NCBI GenBank assembly: GCA_028641055.1
Contig: CM054057.1
Location: 580,989,940 to 581,053,939, forward strand
DNA: 64,000 nt
Origin: Alopecurus myosuroides
Taxonomy: Eukaryota; Streptophyta; Magnoliopsida; Poales; Poaceae
Direction: 5' to 3'
Of this stretch, positions 24,204 to 35,318 are shown piece after piece. Within the stretch, counting starts at the first letter, position 1. Each line of letters opens with the position of its first letter. The notes below the pieces were generated by a model. It was given only the letters and a program-made list of their open reading frames with translations, had not been told where the DNA came from and searched no databases. The translations under genes and the position numbers were made by a program.

Positions 24204-25842
24204 TGAAGGGGAACGGAGCATAGAAAACAAAAAATTTCCTACGCGAGAGATACCCGAAAGGCCAAGATCTAATCTAGGAGACGAAGTGCAACGGGCAACA
24301 AGAGGGTTAAGGAGAACACATACCCTCGAAGACTCAAAGTGGTACGAGATCAAATCTCGTTGTTGGCGTAGTCGTACTCACACCGATCCCGATAGCGAGA
24401 AGATGGCACCGCAATCCGGCGGTGCATCCGCGATCGGTCACACGTACGGTTGATGACGACCTCCGTTCCCTCGTTCCAGCGGGGCGCGGAAGTAGAGGAT
24501 CCCTCGGAACTCCAGCAGCACGACGACGTGGTGGTGGTGAAGAATCCCACGGTCAGGGCTTCGCCAAGCCGGAGACCATGAAATGGAGCAGGGGTGGAGG
24601 GAAAGGGAAGTGGCCAAGTGTGGAGGAGGGAGAGCTCTCACCCTCCTTTTATAGGAGAGGGGGAGGCAGCCCAAGGGGGGTGCGGCCAGCCCCATGGTGT
24701 TCCCCACCTCTTCCCTCATGATGTGAGTGGACACTCCACTCACACCCACTCATTTTCCTTTAAACCCCACTTAGAAAATCCAAGAGTTTTTCTTTAATAA
24801 ATCAATAAAACATTTTTATTTCTTTATTTCAGCATTTGTTAATTCTATTAACAAACATTTGCATAAAGCACCTCGAATCATTTGTTAATTCTATTAACAA
24901 CCATTCGACGAAAAAACCCTTGAACTATTTCAATTTTCCCCGAAACAATTTCGGTGCTGCCCAAAATATTCTTCGATATTCCGTATCCTCTCAAACGCGT
25001 CATCGAACCTTAAGTGTGTCACCCTACGGTTCGCGAATAAGATAGACATGATCGAGACTCCTCTCCGATCAATAATCAACAGCGGGATCTGGAGATCCGT
25101 GATGACTCCTATATATTCAACGATGACTCTCGTGATCGTGTGAACCAACAACGCCGTGAACTATTCCCTTTGTCTCGCGATATTTTCCTTGGAGATTCGA
25201 TCATTGGTATCATACCTTGTTCAATCTCGTTACCGACAAATACTCTTTTCTCGTTCCCGTGATATAATCCTTTGTGATCATATCACGTGCTTGCAAGCGG
25301 TTTCGATGTGATATCACCGAGAGGGCCCAGAGTATATCTCTCCGTCATTTGGATGGACAAATCCCACTCTTGATCCATGATCCTCAACTAATACTTTCCG
25401 AATACTTAACGAAATCTTTATAGTCACCCTGTTATGGTGTGACGTTTGATGCCATCAAAGCACTCTTCCGGTATCAGTGATTGACATGATCTCAAGGTCT
25501 AAGGAATAAGTTACTTCGTATGTTTGATATAACAATGTAAACTAAATGACTTGATCGCATTGCTATATTCTCTTTGGGTATATGTTCATCACATCATTCT
25601 TCTAATGACATGACCCCGTTATTAATAACATCCAATGTTCATGATCAGGAAACCTTGATCATCTATTAATCAACGAGCTAGTTAAAAGAGAGGCTTTACT
25701 AGGAACCATTGTTTGTTTATTAAGCACACATGTATCAACGTTTCCGGTTAATACAATTCTAGCATGAGAAATAAACATTCATCATAAACAAGGAATAAGA
25801 TAATAACCATTTTATTATTGCCTCTCGGGCATATTCCCTTCA
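24204..25842 (-). repeat. 5' LTR of Copia B
   Basis: On the minus strand it starts TGAAGGGAATATGCCCGAG at 25842 and ends CTCCGTTCCCCTTCA at 24204; 1639 bp. The TGAAGGG/CCCCTTCA ends form an inverted repeat. A TATAAAAGG box is the complement of 24646-24654. Confidence 0.9.
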
Positions 25843-26444
25843 ATTGTGGATTCATTTGTTGAGTTCTTCCTTGTTCTTCCTCTCTTCTCCCCCCATAGCA
25901 TTTGTTGCTTTGGTGAGATTTGAGAGTGAAGGATTTTATCACTTCTTGTGTTCTTTCCATTGCATAGGTTGCATCGGTTTGAATTCTCTACGAGGGTTCG
26001 TTTGAGTGAAAGGTTGATAAGCTTGTTACTCTTGGGTTCTTGGAGTGCCCTTGAGCTTGTCCTCTTGGGCATTTGGCGTGCCCTAGAAGGTTGTTGTTGT
26101 CTTGGAGTTTTGGTGGCTCCGGACCTTGTTGTCATGGAGTTTTGGTGGATCGGGAGCTTGTTGCTATCTCGGAGTTTTGGTGGCTCGCGGGATATTGTTG
26201 GGAGCCTCCAATTTAGTTGTGGATATTGCCCCAACCTTGTACGGGATTTGTGACCTCCCTCAAAGGTCCCATAGTGGATCGTGGCACTCCGCATTGGTGG
26301 AGGCATGAGGAGAATAAGGTGAGCCATTGGGCGCTTGGAGTCATTGTGACTCCACACCTCTCCAACGGAGATTACCTTCCATTGGGAATTGAACTTCGGG
26401 ATAAATCATCATCTCCACGTCTCTCGGTTATTTCTATACTCGAT

Positions 26445-28014
26445 TGATACATCATAAACGTATCCTTAATTTCTGATGTTCCATGTTGTTTTTTATTGTT
26501 TCCCATATGTTTGCTATACACTTTATGTCATTTTTATCGATTTTCTGGACTAACCTATTGACAAGATGCCACAGAGCCAGTTCTTTGTTTCTGTTGTTTT
26601 TAGTTTCAGAAAAGTTGTTCTATAAATATTCTCGAAATTGGAAAATTCGAAGCCTGGAAGTCTTAGACTTCCTGAAGGTTCCAGGGAGTCCCGAAGAGAC
26701 CCGAAGGGGGGGTCTCAGGGGGCCCACACCATAGGGCGGCGCCCCCCTTGGCCGCGCCAGGGGGTGGTGTGGGGCCCCCAGGCCTCCACCTCCTTTGCCC
26801 TTTTTCCTATTTAATCCCCCCGAGGCGTAAACCCTAAACATATCCCACTTCTCCCCGTAAAACACACGAGGCCGCCGTCATCGTCATCCCGAGATCGGGA
26901 GGGTTCTGAAGCTCTACCCGGCACCCTGCCGGGAGGGGAATTCATCACCGGAGGGGTCTGCACCACCATGCCCTCCTCCGAAGTGATGCGTGAGTAGTTC
27001 ATCCTTGGACTACGGGTCTATAGCAGTAGCTAGATGGTTGTTCTCTCCACTTTGTGCATCATGTTTAGATCTTGTGAGCTGCCTAACATGATCAAGATCA
27101 TCTTTATTTAATGCTACATATTGTGTTTGCTGGGATCTGATGAATGTTGAATGCTATGGCTTCTGATTATCAATCTATCATGTTATCTTCATGCTTATGT
27201 TATTTATGATCTTGCATGCTCTCCGTTGTTAGTACATGCTCTGGCCAAGTAGATGCTAGTAACTCCAAGAGGGAGTATTTATGCTCGATAGTGGGTTCAT
27301 GCCTCCTTTGCATATGTGCTCGAGTGACAGAAATGTGATGGATGGAGGATGTGCAGTTGCCATTAGGGAGAAAACAACAATGCTTTGTCTAAGGATGATG
27401 TTATTGTTTACATTACACACTTTGCTTACTGCAATTATCTGTTGCTTGCAACTTAATACCCAACGTTTGTTCGGATGATATTCGGAGGGTGGATTATTAG
27501 TCATAGATGTAGTTGGATGACGGTCTATGTATCTTGTTGTAATGCCCGCATGAATCACATAGTAATCTTTATGTCTTGCATGTGCACTACGGTGCAACCT
27601 TCATTTCTGTCAATTGCCCAGCTATAATTTGTTCACCACACATGTTATTTATCTTTCACGGAGAGACACCACTATTGAACTGTGGACCCCGGTCCATTTT
27701 CTTTCATACTGTTTCTACTGCTTTCATACTGTTTTCCACACCATATGTTTAACCTCTTTGTGATCAGCAAAACCGGTGAGATTGAAACCCTCACTACTTC
27801 GTTGGGGCAAAGTGATTTGATTGTGTTGTGTAGGTTCCATGTTACTTCTGAAACGGTAGTGCTCCCTGCCATCTCAGCTGCTTCAACCTTCTAAAGTTAC
27901 TCCTTCCTCCTACTGGTCGATTAAACCATGGTTTCTTTCTGAGGGAAAACTGGTGTTGTGCTCATCATACCTTCCTCTTGGGGTTTCCCAACGAGTGCAA
28001 GATATGCACCATCA
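26445..28014 (+). repeat. 5' LTR of Gypsy B
   Basis: 1570 bp, TGATACATCATAAACG to TGCACCATCA. The first bases of the 3' copy read TGATACGTCATAAACG, so the fifth motif base pair differs by G/A, probably a methylated-CpG change. Confidence 0.9.
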
Positions 28015-28025
28015 AGCTATTTTTC

Positions 28026-28043
28026 CGGCGCCATTGCCGGGGA
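28026..28043 (+). promoter_or_regulatory. Primer binding site of Gypsy B (tRNA-Asp, two mismatches)
   Basis: CGGCGCCATTGCCGGGGA matches 16 of 18 bases of the complement of the plant tRNA-Asp 3' end. It lies 11 bases after the LTR. Confidence 0.8.
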
Positions 28044-28137
28044 GGATGAGAATTTCTGCAAGGGGAGTCTCTCACCTCCAATAATTTTTACTTTGTTATT
28101 GTTTTGCTTGATACTTGCTTTATCATTATTTCTATCA

Positions 28138-29533
28138 ATGTTTGATACCTTTGAAACCAGATATTATTGGCAAGGTGGGTTCACAGATGAACAACAAAAA
28201 TATTATAGGGAACACCGCTTGTCACAAAAGGCATACACTTATGGGAGGAAATTAATAAATTGCATGACTATGCTAAAAACTTGTGCTCTACTTATAATGT
28301 TACTTGTTGCTTTGATAAATCTTGTTGTTGTAGGAGGTATAAACACCTCCCTTTCCAATGTGAGTATAATGATAATGTTACCATATCTTCTTATGTTAAG
28401 GGAATTATGAATTTTATGATGTGGAACAAATTGAAGAATTTATTGCTTGGAAGGGTGCATTCGAAATTGCCTATTTGCTTGAAAGTATTGATGATGTACC
28501 TTATAAATATAAGATTTATGCTATACTTGAATATTTCTTTGATAATTACAAGGATTGTACTTACTACATAATGGAATATCTTAATAAATGCTCTCAACCT
28601 AAGAAAGAGATTAATGCCTTGCAGGAACCTATGGAAGAAGAAACTGTTGAATCTGGAAGCTCATCGGATGAAAAGGAGGAGGAGACTGATGATCAATATG
28701 AGGAAGAATGGAGTAGCTACCCATGTCTACCTCCAAATGAGAGTAACTCTTTAACTCATAATTGTGATGATCCTATTGATTGTTTTGAAATACCCCTTTT
28801 TGATGAAATTGATAGTTGCTATACTTGTGACCTTTATACTACTATGAATGAAACTTGTGAGAATGATATTGCTATTGTTATTTATGATAATCCATGCTAC
28901 TTTGATAAATCCTATGAGAATCCTCTATTTATTCCAACTATTGATATGCATGATGATGAGGAAGTTTGTTTAGGAAATTTATATGATAATGCTCTTGATG
29001 ATGGTCCTATGTTACTTGATTATAATTCTACTAAAAATATGATTGTTGTAATGTGTCCCATAACTTTTATGATTAATCAATCATCTTGTTTTGCTATTGC
29101 TAAAAGTGGGGAAAAAGAGGAGTTGATTTTAAATTTTGATCCCACTATTTTTGAACTTGATATGAATTGTGTGATTTTAGACCATGACAAACATGCTTTA
29201 TGTGATAATTATGTTGTTGAGTTTATTCATGATTCTACTGAAAATTATTATGAGAGAGGAAAATTTGGTTGTAGGAATTTTCATGTTACTAAAACACCGG
29301 TGAAAGTTTTGAAGTTGCTCTTGTTCTACCTTCCCATGATTTCTAGTTTGAGCTTCTTTAATTTATTTCTTTACAATATTCCTATGCATAGGAAGTGGGT
29401 TAGACTTAAATTTGTTTTATACTTGCTTATTGATTCTCTCTTCCTCTATCAATCGATGATTCAGCATCACAAGAGTCATGTTTTAGCCGCCCTTCCCAAC
29501 CTTTCCCCGCATCCGGCACTAATCTATTTTTAA
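28138..29533 (+). pseudogene. Orphan reading frame of Gypsy B (about 465 codons, two frameshifts)
   Basis: Three overlapping frames join into one protein-like sequence. MFDTFETRYYWQGGFTDEQ... runs from 28138 to about 28255. LHDYAKNLCSTYNVTCC... runs from about 28260 to 28400 and has a Cys-rich patch. The long frame from about 28403 to TAA 29531-29533 starts YDVEQIEEF. The middle is acidic (about 28630-28720). The end carries IHDSTENYYERGK, two hydrophobic segments and HRKWVRLK, as in Gypsy A. No similarity to gag, protease, RT, RNase H or integrase is recognisable. Role unknown; a structural or packaging protein is possible but not shown. Confidence 0.7.
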
Positions 29534-30349
29534 CGTCTAATTAGAGCAGGGAATCATTCCAATTAGGAAGTTAAGCTCGTTGCTTTTTATTTTACCAGAA
29601 TTGGAGCCAGGATTAATTCATATTTCTTATGTGAGCATCTACTTGATTCCACTTTTCTGGGCCTAGCTAAAAGGCGTTAAAGAAAAGCACTTCTTGGGAG
29701 ATAGCCCATGGTTCTATTTTTGCTTTGTTTTTCTATGTTTTATTTCAGTAAAGGGGTCGTGTAATTATGTAGAAAATCCTTTGTATCTTTCTTTTCATGT
29801 TTTATTAGTACCAAGTAAGGATTTCTGACGGGAGTTGGAGTTGGTTTTTCGGATTTCTGCGCGGGAAACAGATTTTTACTGTTCACCGTAAAAAATCATA
29901 TAATCCACAGAAAAATCATAATGGCATGAAAGTTTGTGTGCTTATTCCTCAACTAATTACGCAACTTTTCCATTCTTTAAGTGTTTCGATTTTATCAACG
30001 TAAGTGCCTCGAAAAAATTCGTCTTTACAGATTGTTCTAGTTTTGACATATTGTGTCATTTTTCTTGCATTTGCTCTTTTACGATGTCAAGTGGGTTTCT
30101 TTGCTTCACGAAACATAAGTGGCTATAGCTAATGTTTAAAAGTATCAATAGTACTTGTTCCATACAAAACCAATGGATTTTTAATTGTTGCACTAACCCT
30201 TTAATGTGAATTACTGTTTGAGTTTGGTGTGATGGAAGTCTTCAAGGTTCAAGAGAAGAGGTGATATATGTGATCAAGAAGAGTACAAGGTCCAAGGTTG
30301 GGGATACCCCCGTGGTTCATCCCAGCATATTTTTAGAAGACTCAAGCAT

Positions 30350-30378
30350 CTAAGCTTGGGGATGCCCAAGGCATCCCC
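30350..30378 (+). repeat. Internal copy of the polypurine tract with a perfect hairpin in Gypsy B
   Basis: CTAAGCTTGGGGATG is the exact core of the 3' polypurine tract (32351-32364). It runs into a perfect 9-bp stem GGGGATGCC-CAA-GGCATCCCC at 30358-30378, about 2 kb before the 3' LTR. Confidence 0.7.
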
Positions 30379-32350
30379 TTCTTCCTCAACTATCTATCAA
30401 GTCACTTCTCGGGAGGCTATATTTTAATTCGGCCACATCATATGAAGTTTACTTGGAGCATCTGTTTGTTTTTATTTTGTTTTCTTATGTTTTTCTTTGT
30501 TTTCCTTGCTGAAATAATATGATTGGACCTAGCATCCTTTTTTGGGAGAGAGACACGCTCCACTTTTTCATTTCAATACTTGCTAGGCTAGTATTCTTAG
30601 TTTTTCTTCTAGTTACTGCAAAATTTCCTGTTTAGCTCTTATTTTCATTGCATCTATTATTTAGAGCTGTTAGTTTTAGTAGTGTTATGTGAGTAATCTC
30701 ATGTTTGCTTTCTGTAGCATGTAGAGAATTATTGTTAAAGCATGTCTTGTATGGTGCTTGTTGGGAAAAGAAACTGCTGCTTGAAGTAGAATTTTTAACG
30801 GTGCAAGTAGAAGCTTGTATAGACTGTGGCTAGAATTTTTCATGGCATGCTAGATGTTATTTTAGTTCTAAAGCCTTGTGGTTATTTAGTAGCATGATTA
30901 GCCTCAAATATCTGAGAGTGTTTAATGTGCCATTGAAAGAATCATTAGTTGTTCTTGTCATATTGAAGCATAAATTTGTGATATTCTCCTTTGAATGTTT
31001 TATTAGTTGACTGGGCGCATGCTCACACCATGTTTATGACTATGAACCAGTCACTTATAGCCTCTATGATCATTTAGTTTTTGAACTTGTGGTACCACTT
31101 ATGCTTTAATTAATTATGTTTATCTCTCTATGCATGATTATGGCTCTTGCGCTTGATTTGTCGCTCCCAGTTTTTTGCTAGCCTCCACCTGTAATGAGTA
31201 TGAGCTCTACTCGTGCATCCAACTCCCGAAAACCAAATTTTTCCCATTGTGTCCATCATACCTACCTACATGTGGTATTTAACTGCCACTGCAAGTAAAT
31301 TTCTCATGTGCTACCTTTAAAACTTTCAAAATTACTCATGTTTTGTGTTCTTGTTTTTGCCCATGAGGACGTAAATAGAGAATCTTTATCTCACTTGTTG
31401 ATTGGATTTCACACCCTGGACTAGTGGCTTCATCTGCTTATCCAATTAATAGAAGAGCTGGCAGCGGGGTGCCCAGCCCCAAATTAATACGAACAAACTC
31501 TCTTCACTATTTTTGCCCATGATTTATCAGTCAAAGCATAATTGTGTAAAAAAAAGAGAAAGAGGGATGACCTTCTACCCATATGCATCCTTCATATGGG
31601 AGCCGCTCTTGTGAAATATAGTTGGCTTGTGACGTACTGTATTTTTTGTTTACTATTCGTTGAGACTAGCATACACCTCTCTTAAAATATAGACACTCCT
31701 CCACGGTATTTGATTGTTGGCAGTCACCCGAGTATTCAGTTAGCCATGGTTTGTGTAAGATGGACGGGAGGAGTGTCAAACTTTTTGAATACCTCTGTTT
31801 AATAAAATAAAAGCTCTAGCACATGAGTGGTCCATGCTTCCCTCGGTCAAGGGCCTTTCTTTTACTTTTATGTTGAGTCTCCATCTTCTAACTTTATGCA
31901 CAGTTGAGAGAGCATAATTGCCATTCTAAGTTTTATGTGCATTTGTCCTAGAAACATTATTAATTGATTCATGATGTGTTATTCATAGTTCTCTAATTAT
32001 TTGTTCTAGTCTTCCTCATGAACTTTAAAGGTGTCCTGGAATTTATGTTTTGTCCCACTCTTAAGGACTAGCGAAATACCAGTTTGCCATGCTTTCTCTA
32101 TACTTGAAGCAAACGTATATCTTTCGTTGCATTGTTATCCATGATCTTTTATTTGTGTTATCTCTCATGATGTAAGATGATTGCTATGCTTTATTATTAA
32201 AGTTTTATTTATCATGCTTATGTTGAAATTCTATGATCTCAACTTAAATATGCTTTTACATTACTTTGATGATCAAGTTTATGTTGGTAGCATGTCACCT
32301 CAGGAATTATTGTGTTTTTATCATTTACCTACTCGAGGACGAGTAGGAAC

Positions 32351-32365
32351 TAAGCTTGGGGATGT
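32351..32365 (+). promoter_or_regulatory. Polypurine tract of Gypsy B
   Basis: TAAGCTTGGGGATGT directly precedes the 3' LTR. The upstream phrase CTCGAGGACGAGTAGGAAC is shared with Gypsy A. Confidence 0.75.
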
Positions 32366-33949
32366 TGATACGTCATAAACGTATCCTTAATTTCTGATGT
32401 TCCATGTTGTTTTCTTATTGTTTCCCACATGTTTGCTATACACTTTATGTCATTTTTATCGATTTTCCGGACTAACCTATTGACAAGATGCCACAGAGCC
32501 AGTTCCCTGTTTTCTTCTTTTTTTAGTTTCAGAAAAGTTGTTTTGGAAATATTCTCGGAATTGGAAAATTTGAAGCCTGGAAGTCTTAGAATTCCCGAAG
32601 GTTCCAGGGAGTCTCAAAGAGACCCGGAGGGCGGCGCCCCCCCCCCCCCTTGGTCGCGCCAGGGGGTGGTGTGGGGCCCAGGCCTCCACCTCCTTTTCCC
32701 TTTTGCCTATTTAATCCCCCTGAGGCGTAAACCCTAACATATCCCACTTCTTCCCTAAAAACATCCGAGGCCGCCGTCATCGTCATCCCGTGATTGGGAG
32801 GGTTCTGGAGCTCTCCCTGGCACCCTGACGGGAGGGGAATTCATCACCGGAGGGGTCTACACCACCATGCCCTCCTCCAAAGTGATGCGTGAGTAGTTCA
32901 TCCTTGGACTACGGGTCTATAGCAGTAGCTAGATGGTTGTTCTCTTCACTTTGTGCCTCATGTTTAGATCTTGTGAGGTGCCTAACATGATCAATCTCAT
33001 CTTTATGTAATGCTACATGTTGTGTTTGCTGGGATCTGATGAATGTTGAATGCTATGTCTTCTAATTATCAATCTATCATGTTATCTTCATGCTTATGTT
33101 ATTTATCATGTTGCATACTCTCTGTTGTTAGTACATGCTCTGGCCAAGTAGATGCTAGTAACTCCAAGAGGGAGTATTTATGCTCGATAGTGGGTTCATG
33201 CCTCCTTTGCATCTATGCTTGAGTGACTGAAATGTGATGGATGGAGGATGTGTTGTTGCCATTAGGGAGAAAACAACAATGCTTTGTATAAGGCTGATGT
33301 TATTGTTTACATTACACACTTTTCTTACTGCAATTATCTGTTGTTTGCAACTTAATACCCAACGTTTGTTCGGATGATATTCGGAGAGTGGATTATTAGT
33401 CATAGATGCAGTTGGATGACGGTATATGTATTTTGTTGTAATGCCCGCATGAATCACATAGTAATCTTTATGTCTTGCATATGCACTATGGTGCAGCCTT
33501 CATTTATGTCAATTTCCCAGCTGTAATTTGTTCACCACATATGTTATTTATCTTTCACGGAGAGACACCACTAGTGAACTATGGACCCCGGTCCCTTTTT
33601 TATCATACTGATAAACATCTACTGCTTTCATACTGTTGCTACTGCTTTCATACTGTTTTCCTACTGTTTTCCACACCATACGTTTAACCTCTTTGTGTTC
33701 TGCAAAACCGGTGAGATTGAAAACCTCACTGCTTCGTTGGGGCAAAGTGATTTGATTGTGTTGTGTAGGTTCCACCTTGCTTCTTAACCTGTAGTGTGCC
33801 CTGCCATCTCAGCTGCTTCAACCTTCAGAAGTTACTCCTTCCTCCTACTGGTCGATTAAACCTTGGTTTCTATCTGAGGGAAAACTGCTGCTGTGCTCAT
33901 CATATCTTCCTCTTGGGGTTTCCCAACGAGTGCAAGATCTGCACCATCA
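32366..33949 (+). repeat. 3' LTR of Gypsy B
   Basis: 1584 bp, TGATACGTCATAAACG to TGCACCATCA. It contains a run of 14 C (about 32637-32650) not present in the 5' LTR, and a short duplication of a CATACTGTT-type phrase near 33605-33660. Confidence 0.9.
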
Positions 33950-34348
33950 CCGATCTCTTTACTTATGCAATTTACTTTGTGATAGCCATCGAGCTTGAAG
34001 TAACATATCTTGTTATCACATAGTTGCTTGAATTGTTTACCATAGGTTGTTGGTGCACATAGGTGAACCTAGTTTGTTTAGGTTTTGGCTTGATAAATTA
34101 AATACTAGTTTTATTCCGCATTTATTCAATCCTTAGCTGTAATTATTTTTAAACGTCTATTCACCCTCCCTCTAGGTGACATCCGTGTCCTTTCAGTGGT
34201 ACCCGATGAAGAGTTCCACAACTAAATAACCTAGCGGTGGGACTGTTGTCGTCTCCCTGTATCCAGCCTTCTTGATCTAGTAGAGCGACTGTCTCATGTA
34301 TTACCCTTCTGAGAGTTTGCACACATATGTCCGTCAAATTCCTGCAGC

Positions 34349-34560
34349 CACTCGTAGAAAACAAGCCTCTAGTCCCGGGCCGTAATGGGCTATAGTCCCG
34401 GATTCCTATTCGGGAGTGCTCAACCGGGACTAGAGGCCTCCCTTTTGTCTCGGTGCACCACAAGCCAGAACTACATTCCACATGACGGAGCCACTCCCGG
34501 TGTACCAGTTTTAGTCCCTGGTGGTAATACAACCCGGGACTAGATTTTTTTTACGTTCCT
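34349..34560. repeat. Left terminal and subterminal repeats of the CACTA element
   Basis: CACTCGTAGAAAA (the fifth base of the CACTA motif is changed from A to C) is followed by TAGTCCCGG / CCGGGACTA repeats at about 34372, 34393, 34425 and 34530. The stretch 34561-35303 to its right is AT-rich and holds nothing recognisable. Confidence 0.85.
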
Positions 34561-35303
34561 TTTCATTTAGTCTCTATTATTTCCAACTCCAATAATCCTA
34601 ACTTTGTCTCAATTATTTTTGACTCTAATAAGTCTTCATTCACTCTGAATTGACACTTCCCAGTAGGTCTCCCATCCCCAGACTACTCCCTCTCAACACG
34701 CTTAACTTCTAGGTTCCTTCCCTCTCAGCTTCCAAGAAACAAATTCAGTTTTACTCACAATAGTATGATGTCAATCATGTTAACCTTTGAACTATGATGT
34801 CGCACGTCTTTATTTTGTGAATCCAAAAAATTATTTAGTTAAACAAATATAAATAAGTAATAATAAACTTGAATTCAAATAATCATTAATTAATTTAAAT
34901 AATAATTAATTTTGTTGCTTTTTTAATATTGAATATCCGTAAAATCAAAAATTGGCAAATGATATTGTCTAAGTAGATTAGAAAAAATAAAGAAGTTCAA
35001 ATATATGATTGACCTTCCATATCATATTTTCCATCATTATATAGAGATCGATATGTACAAAATTTACTCCAAATGGTTAGTCATTTCAACATATCTTCAT
35101 ATTGATATTTTTTCTCTTACTCCACATTTCAACATAGCTCGGGTGCCAAATTAAATTTTCGAAATTTCATTACATATACACCAGTTGCTTCATTAATCTT
35201 GCTCAGATCATATATAATTAAATAGGGACATAATTAATATAGATATAATATATAGTACTACATAAAGTCTTCTATGGAATATAAATATATATAATTAAAC
35301 ATC

Positions 35304-35318
35304 ACGTCATGAGAGGCT
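35304..35318 (+). repeat. Target-site duplication of the LINE, left copy
   Basis: ACGTCATGAGAGGCT is repeated exactly at 40850-40864, after the LINE's A-rich tail. The 15-bp length is typical of LINE insertions. Confidence 0.9.

Larger units (their letters stand above)
17525..25842 (-). mobile_element. Copia B: complete Angela/BARE-like retrotransposon on the minus strand, TSD ATTGT
   Basis: LTRs at 17525-19172 (3' LTR) and 24204-25842 (5' LTR) are flanked by identical ATTGT at 17520-17524 and 25843-25847. A perfect complement of the initiator-tRNA-Met primer site (24191-24202) lies one base from the 5' LTR. The internal region is 5.0 kb, enough for a Copia polyprotein, but it is full of stops; only reverse-transcriptase traces can be recognised (19977-20800). 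By contrast the two LTRs are nearly identical over the parts compared by eye. It is inserted in the 2.4-kb solo LTR. Confidence 0.9.
26445..33949 (+). mobile_element. Gypsy B: complete non-autonomous LTR retrotransposon, TSD TCGAT/CCGAT
   Basis: LTRs at 26445-28014 and 32366-33949 bracket a 4.35-kb internal region. The flanking 5-mers TCGAT (26440-26444) and CCGAT (33950-33954) differ by one C/T change, consistent with a TSD. Internally there is a tRNA-Asp primer site with two mismatches, one orphan reading frame with two frameshifts (28138-29533), a long 3' untranslated region and a polypurine tract. No gag or pol domain is present. It is the third insertion in the 2.4-kb solo LTR. Confidence 0.88.
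9268..34195 (+). mobile_element. Solo LTR (about 2.4 kb of own sequence) expanded to 25 kb by three insertions, TSD GTGGT
   Basis: The ends are TGAAAG (9268) and CTTTCA (34195), a perfect 6-bp inverted repeat, flanked by identical GTGGT at 9263-9267 and 34196-34200. Removing Gypsy A, Copia B and Gypsy B with one copy of each TSD leaves 9268-9837, 16535-17524, 25848-26444 and 33955-34195, about 2398 bp. These read as one continuous LTR with a TATATAA box at 17316-17322 and a GCCGG-rich tract just before it (17209-17310). There is no internal domain, so the element survives as a solo LTR. The family is common in Triticeae by recognition but is left unnamed. Confidence 0.85.

Noticed and set aside
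26445..28014. Gypsy A and Gypsy B LTRs as one family
   Set aside because: The starts and general layout are similar, but length, ends (GACATCA against CACCATCA) and most of the sequence differ. They are treated as separate, related families.
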